Shown: piece by piece, positions 1 through 8,820 of the stretch
How the letters are laid out: each line of letters opens with the position of its first letter
How positions within the stretch are numbered: position 1 is the stretch's first letter
NCBI GenBank assembly: GCA_000333855.2
Contig: CM007334.1
Location: 450,115-466,285, forward strand
Length of the DNA stretch: 16,171 bases
Direction of reading: 5' to 3'
Origin: Endotrypanum monterogeii
Lineage: Eukaryota; Euglenozoa; Kinetoplastea; Trypanosomatida; Trypanosomatidae
Position numbers and translations under genes: made by a program
The notes under the pieces: generated by a model
What the model saw: only the letters and a program-made list of their open reading frames with translations
Database searches by the model: none
Told to the model about the DNA's origin: nothing

Positions 1-525
1 GGAGAGCGCGAACGCCGAGAAGGAGCGGCTGGAGGGCGAGCTGCAGGAGAAGGGCTCGGAGGCGGAGACGGCCCACCAAGACAACGAGGACCTGCCCAAC
101 CAGCTGGAGAGCGCGAACGCCGAGAAGGAGCGGCTGGAGGGCGAGCTGCAGGAGAAGGGCTCGGAGGCGGAGACGGCCCACCAAGACAACGAGGACCTGC
201 GCAGCCAGCTGGAGAGCGCGAACGCCGAGAAGGAGCGGCTGGAGGGCGAGCTGCAGGAGAAGGGCTCGGAGGCGGAGACGGCCCACCAAGACAACGAGGA
301 CCTGCGCAGCCAGCTGGACAGCGCGAACGCCGAGAGGGAGCGGCTGGAGGGCGAGCTGCAGGAGAAGGGCTCGGAGGCGGAGACGGCCCACCAAGACAAC
401 GAGGACCTGCGCAGCCAGCTGGAGAGCGCGAACGCCGAGAGGGAGCGGCTGGAGGGCGAGCTGCAGGAGAAGGGCTCGGAGGCGGAGACGGCCCACCAAG
501 ACAACGAGGACCTGCGCAGCCAGCT
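1..525 (+). repeat. Five tandem 105-bp coding repeats
   Basis: Units start at 1, 106, 211, 316 and 421, and a sixth begins at 526 but diverges after about five bases. The copies differ at only a few positions. Unit 1 ends with codons for LPNQ where the others have LRSQ. Units 1-3 read EKER and units 4-5 ERER. Unit 4 begins with Asp instead of Glu (LDS for LES). Such near-identity at synonymous sites points to recent expansion or gene conversion. The array runs off the left edge, so the copy number is a minimum. Confidence 0.97.
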
Positions 526-814
526 GGAGAGAACTGTAGGCGCTGTACTTGGGGAGCGAGACCGTTTCTTGGAGGCTTTGAACTCGGCGCTACATAAGGG
601 TCAGAAGCTGGAACGGGACAAAGCAAAATTACGGGAGGTCTATGTGCAGGCGGAGAAGGAACGGCGAAAGCTGAAAGTTCGTTTCGAGGCGAGAAAGGAG
701 CTAGAAGGGAGAGTATCGGGGAATAGTTCAGCCTGTATGGGAGGCGATTCTGTCGATCATGATTGTAAAGCAACGCGTGTGGCGTTGAGAGTTTTGGAAA
801 AAAATGGATTGTAG
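2..814 (+). CDS. Kinesin K39-like protein, C-terminal part (5' end outside window)
   Basis: The reading frame is open from the left edge to TAG at 812-814 and gives 270 residues. Residues 1-175 are five copies of a 35-residue unit rich in Glu, Lys, Leu, Ala and Gln (it begins ESANAEKERLEGEL). A unique tail of about 95 residues follows; its first part (LERDKAKLREVYVQAEKERR) is charged and helical, and it ends NGL. Long tandem coiled-coil repeats behind an N-terminal motor are typical of the K39 kinesins of Leishmania, cytoskeletal proteins known as serodiagnostic antigens. The classical K39 unit has 39 residues, so this is a related kinesin with a different unit, or another coiled-coil repeat protein. 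No motor domain is visible, so the kinesin name rests on repeat style and on enolase lying nearby downstream, as I recall for chromosome 14. The coiled-coil nature is secure; the kinesin identity is inferred. Confidence 0.72.
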   Translation, partial: ESANAEKERLEGELQEKGSEAETAHQDNEDLPNQLESANAEKERLEGELQEKGSEAETAHQDNEDLRSQLESANAEKERLEGELQEKGSEAETAHQDNEDLRSQLDSANAERERLEGELQEKGSEAETAHQDNEDLRSQLESANAERERLEGELQEKGSEAETAHQDNEDLRSQLERTVGAVLGERDRFLEALNSALHKGQKLERDKAKLREVYVQAEKERRKLKVRFEARKELEGRVSGNSSACMGGDSVDHDCKATRVALRVLEKNGL

Positions 815-2440
815 ATGGGTAGATTTCCTGGTGGCGTGCTTTGAGCGACCCGGCGCCTTGTTATCTGCTTCCGTTGTACTTTTTATCGGGATACACATTT
901 TTGTTTATGTTTATATGTCTGTCAATTTTTTTTACAGATTAGTTTCTCTGTGGTCTGCTGACAGAAGGTCGCAGTGTGTTTATATATATTTTGCCGTAAG
1001 GTACGAGAGGGGCCAAGGTGCTGTTAGTTGCATCTCTTGTCATTTTCCACCTCTCTCGATGACGCCGGTGCAGCATAATGTTGTTTGCACGGTTGTGTAC
1101 GTCTTTTATTATGTGTCGTCGTGTATGTGTGTTGGGGTAGGCTGTTTTCAGCTGAAATAATGGTTGTCACTCCCTGTCACAGACCGACTCACCGACCGAA
1201 GATAACTGCGTGTTTTTCACAGCGGGCTCATGAGGAGAGGAAGCCGTAAGAAAAACAATCATCAGCGGAGGGCGACGTGTTGGTCGTGGTGGTCGCGGTT
1301 GCTGTAGCGGGGCACCAGTCGCCCGAGGGGCGGGGGATGCCGTGTAGGGTATTGATTTTCTCGTCTGTCCCGCAGTGCGATGTGCCCACCTCGTATTTTT
1401 CTCGTTGATGATCGCGCTAGGTGGCAGAGGGGTTTTCATTGCATTGTCGCTCCTGCGATACCTTTATTGGAGTTACTCATGGACGAATGAGGGTGGGGTA
1501 TGAGTGTCCTCCACCTGCTGCGCGCCTTCGTAGCCCTTTTCCAACGCCTACCACCGACATGCAGATGAATTTTTTAATTCTTTTCGACCCATATCTCCAC
1601 TTCCTATCCCATCTGTTTTCTTTGGTTTCCTCCCTTCCCACCGCTTACTGATACGTGGACATTCATGTACACACATCCAACACTCAGCTGAATGCGCATG
1701 TAACAGAGAAAGCAGCTCTGTCAACCATTAGAATATTTCGACTTGGCTGGCTCAGCTCACCTCACGTCAAATTTCATTTGGAAAAGAAAGGTGTTTTTCC
1801 CTATTTGTGCATCTGCCGAAACGGAAGGAAAAAGACGAGCTGATTGACCCGTTCATTCGTTTTTTTTTTGTCCGCAAAAAAAGAAAACAGTCCGAAAAGA
1901 CGCCTCGAAACTTGTGTAGAGTCATGTGTGGATGATTTTTTGATTCTTTCTCTTCTTAGTCACAGGCGCCACTACACATGCTGGTCGCAAACATTAGTTT
2001 GTTTACACTCTGTGCTTCTCCCCCCCCTTTTTTTTCCCGTCGTTTTAGTTTTCGCTGTTCACTCATACTGCGATAGGGTCTTTTCACTTGGTCACCGTTC
2101 TTAGCGGAGGGAAAACCTTCTCCCCCTTTTTTTTTTCCTGCCATTGAGGGGCCGTAGAAGAACAGTTTGTTTTTTGATCTTAAGCAAATACTGCTATCGC
2201 ACTGGCTGCCTTTTTTGTCTTTTTTTTAAAAATTTGTGCGCTTTCCGTTTCGCATTTTCTCACGTAAGTGTTCAAGTGTGTGAGGCGGATGGAGGAAGCG
2301 GAAATCTGTGAAGAAACCATCTGTAACCTTATTTCCCGAGCTGCGCGTCGTTTCTTCTCTTCACTGCGAAGCGTCGAGACGGGAGGGTCTCCAGGGATGA
2401 CTAGTCGGCTGTTTTTATTTCATTGACTAGATTCATTGTA
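815..2440. other. Spacer: kinesin 3' UTR and intergenic region
   Basis: About 1.6 kb without a credible gene. It is rich in T and pyrimidine runs, for example around 2020-2040 and 2121-2140, as expected for a trypanosomatid 3' UTR and polyadenylation region. A GC-richer island lies near 1255-1345. Short open frames here encode low-complexity peptides and are best explained by chance. A frame at 804-1160 overlapping the kinesin stop encodes a Val/Tyr/Cys-rich peptide and lacks gene-like codon use. Confidence 0.7.
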
Positions 2441-2484
2441 TTCCTTTGAATCTCTTCTCGCATGTGGGGACCGTCGCTGGTGAG
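2441..2484 (+). promoter_or_regulatory. Probable trans-splice acceptor for the dynein intermediate chain gene
   Basis: The pyrimidine-rich stretch 2441-2460 is followed by the first AG at 2483-2484, which would give a 5' UTR of 98 nt with no ATG before 2583. An earlier T-rich tract with AG at 2429-2430 is an alternative. It would include an upstream ATG at 2462 and a 36-codon frame ending at 2572, just before the main start. A run of 12 C at 2521-2532 lies inside the 5' UTR in both cases. Splice sites are inferred from pattern only. Confidence 0.5.
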
Positions 2485-2582
2485 TCGTCGTCTACATCCT
2501 CAGGCCTCCAGCTCACTGTACCCCCCCCCCCCTTCTACCGCTGATTTTCTTTCTGGATATCTGATTCGCTGAATCCCTGCAC

Positions 2583-5279
2583 ATGGATCTCGCGGAGAAG
2601 CGGAAGCAGCTTCAAGCGCTGCGGGCTGCCCGCCAGGCTAAGCAGCAGGTAGTCGACCAGTATATCTCAGACCGTCTCTCAAACCCACTCGGCAGCTCAT
2701 TTGCGTCGACACCTCTGGGTGGCGATGTATATGCATCAGTACCCCCCACTGGGCCTGGTGCAGGCGCGTCAGCATCAGCAGGGGTGACAGCAGTAGGAGA
2801 CACGGCACCGGTGTCGACTTCGGTACTGCCACAGCCACGTAGCCGAAGCAATATTCGGCGACTATCGTCATCGTCGATTCGCCTCACTGCTTCTTCCCCT
2901 GCAGCCTCATCGTCTCTCACACCCACTACTCCAGCTGAGAAGAAAGCGAGCACGTCAACGACAAGTAATCCATCTGCATTCTTGCTCGCACAACCTGTGA
3001 CATCGGAGGGGTACATCTCCTCGGACCTGAGTCAGGTTTGCTCGGCCGAAAAAGAAAAGATATCGACGCCGGCGAGGCATGTCAATGTCGGTGGTGCAGG
3101 CGCCTCCGCCGATTTTCCCACCGCGCACTCTGCCGTCTGGTCGCCTCACGGATCGGTGCTGCCGCCGCTCGCTTCATCGACTGCCGCTACCCCTTCCACA
3201 CGCGTGGGACTTGCTGGTGAGGGCTGGGACTTTCTTCGAGATTGCATTCGCAACGTTCTGCGGGACAGCGCTGGAGCTGTGGCGACTCAGCCCGTGTGCA
3301 TCTTCAACCCTTCAGTTTTGCTTGGGGATACCACCAGGGCCGTCGAGAGGAGCCGCAGACGTGTTGTTTTGGCTTCCACCTCATCTCTTGTGCCCTACGA
3401 AGGCGCAGTCACGAGCCATCAACGCGGTGACGCTGCCAAGATGGTTCCAGCTACCACCGTGTGCGTGGCAGCAGCCTATGGGGCATGCGACTCGCCTGCT
3501 GCGATGAGCGGCGGCTATGGCAGTGAACTTTCCATGAAGCCGCCCCGTCGCGACAGTGTCGATTCAGCCGGGACGGATAATCTCAGGACTTGCACCACAG
3601 GGGGGCCAGGGCTAGCACACTACACAGCCGGCTCCTTTTCCGGCGCGTACCCACAGCCCCCCGGCGCTGCTGCTGCCGCTATGCGGGTACGTGCTTGCAT
3701 GGATTACGCCTACCCGTGGGGCTTCGCCTCGAGTGCACCATCAACTGTGGCTGGTACAACGATGGAGTCGGTCTTGAAGGTGGCGCAGGAGTCACCCGGA
3801 CTTGTGTTGGTGTGGTTTCTTGTGCCTTTACATTCTAGTATGAGTCTCAGCAAGGGGAACGCCTTCGCCAGGGCCACGCCAGCTTCCGGTGGCGCGGGGG
3901 TGAGGACTGCTGGTGAGGAGACTACGACGGCCCCTGAGTGTATTGTAGTTGTACTTCCTCTTGTGTGTGACTCAGAGGTGACGACTTTGCTCACGCATCC
4001 CTTGCATTCGTCGATCCTCCTCGGAGGCACTCGTTGTGGTCGCATTGTGCAATGGTCGATGTGTCAGGCATGGGCACATGTTGAGCCTCGGCGGCTGCTG
4101 GAACGCGCCCTGGCGACGACTGGCACCACTTCTACTCTGTTACTTCCACCGCAACGACCGACTCATTCTACCTTTCCGTCGCCCCAGGCGCACCAGGCAC
4201 CAGTGCTGCGTATGGCCATTCACGGCGACGCCAGCTGTCACCATCTCTACTCTATCAGCCAAGAGGGCAAGGTATGCACCTGGTCCGCGTGGCAGCCGCT
4301 GCACCCAACGGCGTCTCGTTTGTCATACCTGGGTATCCGGCCAATGGGCAATAGTGGGGTTGCGGCTCAGTTCGTGGAGCGCGCCGGCACCGACGCCATG
4401 ACGAAAGTTTTCATCGGCACCACCTCCGGGGCGCTTCTTGTAGGCACAAACCGGGATGCCAAGTCGATTGAGCTCCAGTACTGTGGCCCCTCGCGCGCGC
4501 TGCCGACCTCGTCGACAGTCATCAAGACTCTCGATATTACCGCCGTCTCAGCGTGCCAGAGCGCTACCGTGCCTGCATCGACGTCGTTGCTTGACCACGT
4601 CGCTAGCTCTGAGGGTGCTTCAAGTCCTGTGCATCATAGCTACCACACGACACGCTCATCGTCCCCAGCACCCATGGCGGTTTCTCGGCGTGCTCCTCCT
4701 CTGGCATCGCAGCCACATCAGGGTCGCATTGTCTCGATGTGTCTCCAGACGATCACCAGCGGCGTTCGGGGTCGTGACTGTGTTGTATCTGCAGCGGCAG
4801 ACGGAAGCTGTGTCGCCTGGTTTGACCGCTCTGTCGTACCGCTCGAGGGTTTTTCTTCAGCTGTGACGAGTGTCTGCTGGTCGCCAACGAGGTCAGGCGT
4901 GCTCGCCGCTGGCGATGCTACGGGGCTGGTCACCCTGTGGTCAGTGGATACGAGCATCATTACACCGGCGGCTACTATTTCTCTGCGGGATGCAGGCCGT
5001 CGCGCTCGTGGCAACCCCTCCTCTGACGGCGTCCTCTGGGTAGTAACCGGGGCGAGCGACGCAGCAGCGGTATCGACCGCCAGAAACCATGTCCTAGTGG
5101 GTGACGAGGATGGGGCCGAACATTTCGGTGGCGAGGAGACAGATGCTTCGTTAGGCCAATCTGATGTGGTGGGTGCCGCAGTCTCCTCCTTATTTTTTTC
5201 CAGCGACGGTCAATGGCTATTTGCGAGCACAGCTAGTGGCTACGTGCACACTTTGCACTTGAGCGCGTCGATGGCATAG
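2583..5279 (+). CDS. Cytoplasmic dynein intermediate chain, divergent (WD-repeat protein)
   Basis: 898 residues from ATG 2583, the first ATG after the likely splice site. The N-terminus (MDLAEKRKQLQALRAARQAK) is a charged helix like that opening dynein-1 intermediate chains, the segment that binds dynactin p150 and NudE. Residues 31-205 are Ser/Pro/Thr-rich linker. Residues 215-246 (WDFLRDCIRNVL, then VCIFNPSVLL) resemble the conserved segment before the propeller. WD blades follow at about 367-416, 467-492 (LLGGTRCGRIVQWS), 539-568 (LYSISQEGKVCTWS), 594-625, 712-747, 759-790 (VTSVCWSPTRSGVLAAGD) and 860-894. Blade wording and order match animal dynein-1 intermediate chains, including the TPAATISL segment. 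The chain would link dynein heavy chains to cargo and light chains for minus-end transport. No clear LC8-binding TQT motif is seen. Low-complexity inserts (for example 418-450, 660-705) interrupt the propeller. An IFT-dynein intermediate chain is the main alternative. The comparison is from memory, not an alignment. Confidence 0.8.
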   Translation: MDLAEKRKQLQALRAARQAKQQVVDQYISDRLSNPLGSSFASTPLGGDVYASVPPTGPGAGASASAGVTAVGDTAPVSTSVLPQPRSRSNIRRLSSSSIRLTASSPAASSSLTPTTPAEKKASTSTTSNPSAFLLAQPVTSEGYISSDLSQVCSAEKEKISTPARHVNVGGAGASADFPTAHSAVWSPHGSVLPPLASSTAATPSTRVGLAGEGWDFLRDCIRNVLRDSAGAVATQPVCIFNPSVLLGDTTRAVERSRRRVVLASTSSLVPYEGAVTSHQRGDAAKMVPATTVCVAAAYGACDSPAAMSGGYGSELSMKPPRRDSVDSAGTDNLRTCTTGGPGLAHYTAGSFSGAYPQPPGAAAAAMRVRACMDYAYPWGFASSAPSTVAGTTMESVLKVAQESPGLVLVWFLVPLHSSMSLSKGNAFARATPASGGAGVRTAGEETTTAPECIVVVLPLVCDSEVTTLLTHPLHSSILLGGTRCGRIVQWSMCQAWAHVEPRRLLERALATTGTTSTLLLPPQRPTHSTFPSPQAHQAPVLRMAIHGDASCHHLYSISQEGKVCTWSAWQPLHPTASRLSYLGIRPMGNSGVAAQFVERAGTDAMTKVFIGTTSGALLVGTNRDAKSIELQYCGPSRALPTSSTVIKTLDITAVSACQSATVPASTSLLDHVASSEGASSPVHHSYHTTRSSSPAPMAVSRRAPPLASQPHQGRIVSMCLQTITSGVRGRDCVVSAAADGSCVAWFDRSVVPLEGFSSAVTSVCWSPTRSGVLAAGDATGLVTLWSVDTSIITPAATISLRDAGRRARGNPSSDGVLWVVTGASDAAAVSTARNHVLVGDEDGAEHFGGEETDASLGQSDVVGAAVSSLFFSSDGQWLFASTASGYVHTLHLSASMA

Positions 5280-6005
5280 TCTTGGTTTAGTGAAAGGAGG
5301 GAATTTCTTAACAGGTTAGCACGGGGTGGCTGGGATAAGTCAGCGAGAGGCGAACCAACGATCAAGGGTATGCCCCTTTCCCCTCCCCTCCTGACTCCCA
5401 CCCATTGACCTTATTTATTGGTGCACCGCTGCACGCGATACGCCTCGGGAAAAAAAAAAACGCAACTGTACCCCATGATATGTTCCGATACAACTCGAGA
5501 AAGAGGTATCAAGGGTGAGCATGTTGGGGCCAAAGAAATTGTACCAAGTGAGAGGAGGATTAGGGCCCTCTGGGCACCTCCTTTTAAAAGTTTGCACTGG
5601 GCTGGAACAGCACAGAAGTTCGAGAGAGGCGAGATCAGTGACCTATTTTGGTGGGTTTCTCAGCGTAGAGGTGACACGGGCGAATACACTGGGAGGAGTG
5701 GGGGACTCTACGCACATTCGCGCATGAGCCCCCAAGACTTTTGATACCCTCGTTCTCCATCTGCAAGTTGTAGCACAGGGGCTAGTAGACGTATGGCTGC
5801 ATCCTGAGGCCTCCCCTCTAAGAGGGATACACACGAGAGCGCTCATCATTTTTTTTTTTTTTGTCATGTCCACAGCTTATTCACAGCATTCTTGCCCCTC
5901 TTTCCTTTTCGAAAAAAAAACATAATAACCCATGGATGCATACCCATATACATACATATACATACATATACACATAAATATATATATACACATATACATA
6001 TATAC

Positions 6006-6036
<31 letters not shown>

Positions 6037-6090
6037 GGGATGGATATTTCCCCTTGGCGGTGTTGAGAGTAAATCCCTCGTATAATCAGG
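5280..6090. other. Spacer between dynein chain and cold-shock-domain genes
   Basis: About 0.8 kb with no supported gene. It holds homopolymer A tracts (5451-5460, 5914-5922), a T tract (5849-5862) and a long TA-type microsatellite near its right end. Frames of 60-108 codons here (for example 5418-5744) have no recognisable domain and no suitable splice signal. Confidence 0.7.
5946..6036. repeat. TA/TACA microsatellite
   Basis: An imperfect array of TATACA and TATA units ends in a pure (TA)n run at about 6010-6036. It lies about 85 bp before the likely splice acceptor of the next gene. Any frame crossing it gives a Tyr/Ile/His repeat peptide and is spurious. Confidence 0.95.
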
Positions 6091-6123
6091 TCATTTGTTT
6101 TTACCCACCTCCCCTTATCTCAG
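6091..6123 (+). promoter_or_regulatory. Probable trans-splice acceptor for the cold-shock-domain gene
   Basis: The pyrimidine-rich tract 6091-6120 leads directly into CAG, with AG at 6122-6123 the first AG after the tract. This predicts a 119-nt 5' UTR that begins with a G-rich segment (6126-6147) and contains an upstream ATG at 6167. Inferred from pattern. Confidence 0.6.
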
Positions 6124-6166
6124 AAGGCGGCGGCGGGGGAGGGGGCTTCGTACACAGTCGACCCCT

Positions 6167-6352
6167 ATGCACATAGTCTGCTTCATAGACCAATACGAAA
6201 CAAAAAAAACCCTCACAGAGGCTTGTCAGAGCGCCTGGGATAATGTCCGTTTTATTTTCCAGAATGCTGCTTCCACTTTCTGTGACATCAGCACACCGGG
6301 TATTTGCTCCTCGCACATGTATCGTTGCCGCTGCGACTCTCAGCACCAGTAG
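6167..6352 (+). other. Upstream ORF overlapping the start of the cold-shock-domain gene
   Basis: If the mRNA begins at the AG at 6123, its first ATG is at 6167. It opens a 61-codon frame in another register that runs past the main ATG at 6243 and stops at 6352. The upstream ATG has C at position -3, while the main ATG has A, so leaky scanning to the main start is plausible. The peptide has no recognisable feature. It may reduce translation, or an alternative splice site may leave it out of the mRNA. Confidence 0.35.
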
Positions 6353-7796
6353 CAGTATGGGTTGGAACTGTGCGCTGGCGAAAGGACTTGCTCTTCGCAG
6401 TTTCTCCCACACTCCTGGTCGATTCCGCTGCGGCGCTGGCATATTCCAACGTTCAAGTCCATGCTTCGGGGGTTTTGGGACGTCGGGGCACGGCAGGCGG
6501 CGGGATGCGGGTCACCGTGCGTTACGTCTGTACGGTACGGTAACTGCCTTCAAGCATCGCCGCGGCTATGGATTTGTTTTGGCTGAAGGTGTTGCTGCAG
6601 CTGCGCACTTTCATAAACAGACTTACGTCCCCCTCGAATCGCAAGCAGCAGTGAAGAATGCTATGGGCCTTACATCCGAGCAGGAAGAGGCGTACAAAGA
6701 TTTGCCCAAGTCTTTCTTCTTCACTCGTGTTGCACTTCATGGGGGTTTTTACGTAACAGAAGGAGAGCAGGTTTCGTTTTCGGTGGTGCCGTTGGGTTCC
6801 GGAGAAGGAATCCATCGCCGGGTAGCGGGAGACTCTGCAAGTAGCCAGAAGGATGACGCTGAGCTTACCTCGACCACGGCCACCGATGCGGAAGGGGTGT
6901 CACTGGGCAGCCCACAAGGGGAGTCAAAGGAGCCGAGCAACACAGCTTCGCAGCATCATATCGCCATAGATTTGCGATACTACGACGCCAAAAATGGAAG
7001 GGAGACGTCGATATCTCCACTAACGCTTTATGGTAAGGTTGTAGAATGGGATGCTGCGGAGGGTTTGGGCATGATTGCAGAGCTGGACACAAGAAGGCAG
7101 TATCACGAAGATGCCCCGCGCTTTCCCTTTTCTTCGGAGAATATGGATCTCTCCTTCGGCACAGAAATGCGTACAGGCCGCTACGTGCGCTTCTGCTTGG
7201 AGCCGGCATCTTCTCTCCATGCGGACGGCGGCGAGGATACTGCCGCTGCAGCGACGCCCACGGTAGCTGCCGATGGTGATGCTGTTGCTGATGACGTTAC
7301 TGCTCCTGCTGGCAGCAAGGATGTGGAGCTTGTGGCGCAGCGCATCATCATTGATACTACAATGGAGCGTCGCAAAGGCGCGATTGGTCGTCCGCTTGTC
7401 CCCGCCAACGCAGCGCCGGGAACAATGACGAGCGAGTCTCGCTTCTCTGGTGTAGTGCGGGACATGAGGGGAGATCATTTCGGATTCATTCAAGACGACC
7501 TCAGTGGCGAGTCTGTGTTCTTTCACTTATCGAACGCATTCGTCAAGGTGAAGGCGGGCGATCGAGTAACGTATCTTCTTCGCGAGATTGAGCATGGTAA
7601 ACATGCTGGCAAGAAGGCATGCTACGATGTCCTCATTGATCAAACAGCTAAAAAACGTTCACCTGGTGCGCTCAGAGGACAACGGGCGGCGCCCGATGAC
7701 GGAGATGTCGGTGGGGGCCGCCAGGCACACACCACCCAACGGCGCTCCAAAAAGACGCACGATGAAGACGACCTGGACTTTGACCTCTTGGACTGA
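6243..7796 (+). CDS. Predicted mitochondrial protein with three cold-shock-like domains
   Basis: 517 residues. Residues 1-87 contain no Asp or Glu and many Arg, Ser and Ala, with an RSFSHTP segment near 52-58, a strong mitochondrial presequence. A second in-frame ATG (residue 8) could also serve as start. Three cold-shock-like OB folds follow. Domain 1 spans about 96-183, with the RNP1-like RRGYGFV at 106-112 and FFFTRVAL at 158-165, split by an insert of about 40 residues. Domain 2 (about 262-320) has a degenerate RNP1, GLGMI at 274-278. Domain 3 (401-448) is the most canonical, with GDHFGFI at 410-416 and VFFHLS at 425-430. Acidic Ala/Thr/Asp linkers separate domains 2 and 3; the C-terminus has a basic stretch and ends DDLDFDLLD. 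Cold-shock domains bind single-stranded RNA, and trypanosomatid mitochondria use one such protein, RBP16, in mRNA editing and stability. A role in mitochondrial RNA metabolism is inferred. It is not RBP16, which is short with a single domain and an RGG tail. Confidence 0.8.
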   Translation: MSVLFSRMLLPLSVTSAHRVFAPRTCIVAAATLSTSSSMGWNCALAKGLALRSFSHTPGRFRCGAGIFQRSSPCFGGFGTSGHGRRRDAGHRALRLYGTVTAFKHRRGYGFVLAEGVAAAAHFHKQTYVPLESQAAVKNAMGLTSEQEEAYKDLPKSFFFTRVALHGGFYVTEGEQVSFSVVPLGSGEGIHRRVAGDSASSQKDDAELTSTTATDAEGVSLGSPQGESKEPSNTASQHHIAIDLRYYDAKNGRETSISPLTLYGKVVEWDAAEGLGMIAELDTRRQYHEDAPRFPFSSENMDLSFGTEMRTGRYVRFCLEPASSLHADGGEDTAAAATPTVAADGDAVADDVTAPAGSKDVELVAQRIIIDTTMERRKGAIGRPLVPANAAPGTMTSESRFSGVVRDMRGDHFGFIQDDLSGESVFFHLSNAFVKVKAGDRVTYLLREIEHGKHAGKKACYDVLIDQTAKKRSPGALRGQRAAPDDGDVGGGRQAHTTQRRSKKTHDEDDLDFDLLD

Positions 7797-8784
7797 GAAT
7801 ATACCGGAAGGGTGGCTCCCCTCGATCACGACCATTTGATCTTCCTTCTTTCGTGGGTGTGTATGTGCGCTGGGGTGAAGGTTTGACTCGGGGCTGCTGC
7901 TTGTGGATATATATACGTGTGTTAACCCGCTTCTCTGGTTACCTCATCTGCGTAGTGTGTTGATCCTCCTCTTTTGTTTTGTCTGTGTATGCCTTTTTTT
8001 TTTTTTTGACTCTCTAATGGTAGGCACTTGCGCATCATCCTCACACTGACGCCGATGGGCCTCAGCCGAACCACCATCTCTTGCGTTTCACCTCTGTATG
8101 GCACGGACATCGCAACAGGGGCTGCGACGAGGATTTGATATGAATGGGAGGGGGAGAGGGGGGTACTCCATACCCCAGTCGCTTGGATTCAGCTGTCTCC
8201 CTCAGCACACACACATCTGGGAATGGGAGTCGCGGTAAGACACCCGGAGAGAACCGACACACGGACTATCTCGATGAGGGCATTCATCCGACACTTTTTT
8301 GCTACCGCCTTCTTCCCTTTTGTGTCCCGATTAATGGTAAGGAATGCTTTGCGTCTCAAAAAAAAGAAAGAAAAATAGAAGTTCTTCACTGTCGAGTGTG
8401 TCTCTGCACCGACACATGCGGGGTCATTCTTCAGTGCACTGGCTTACTGACTCGCTTTCACTCTAGCCACCGCCTCCGCTGGCGAGGAGGGGGGGAGGGG
8501 GGAGGGAATAAGGCATCATGTTAGCGAATCTGCCGCTGATGTGGGGGTTTGCAATGTGATGAAGCAACATGTTGTTTTTCCAGCTGATATGGCTTCTTTT
8601 TTTTTTTCAGTTGTTATTGGTAGTTTTAAGAGGGCAAACGAGGCGAATGGTGTGTTTTGGGGTTTCCGTAGCGACTCGTTGTGTTACTCCTCCTCGCTCC
8701 TTCTCACCTTTTTTTTTTCTTCCCTCCGTTCTTCCCTCCCCTCTGCATACAGACGTAATTTACCTCGCCGGTGAGGCTGTGTAT

Positions 8785-8787
<3 letters not shown>

Positions 8788-8816
<29 letters not shown>
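8788..8816. repeat. (TA)n microsatellite
   Basis: A pure alternating TA run of about 29 bp in the spacer. Confidence 0.95.

Positions 8817-8820
<4 letters not shown>

Noticed and set aside
1..525. Tandem array considered as CRISPR or satellite DNA
   Set aside because: Units are contiguous with no spacers and form an open coding frame with heptad periodicity.
804..1160. 118-codon frame overlapping the kinesin stop
   Set aside because: Val/Tyr/Cys-rich, AT-rich codon use unlike the real genes, and no splice signal; it is 3' UTR sequence.
1255..1345. GC-rich island considered as a retroposon remnant
   Set aside because: No terminal poly-A, target duplication or signature that I could recognise.
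7020..7526. 168-codon minus-strand frame opposite the cold-shock-domain gene
   Set aside because: Antisense shadow with no recognisable feature.
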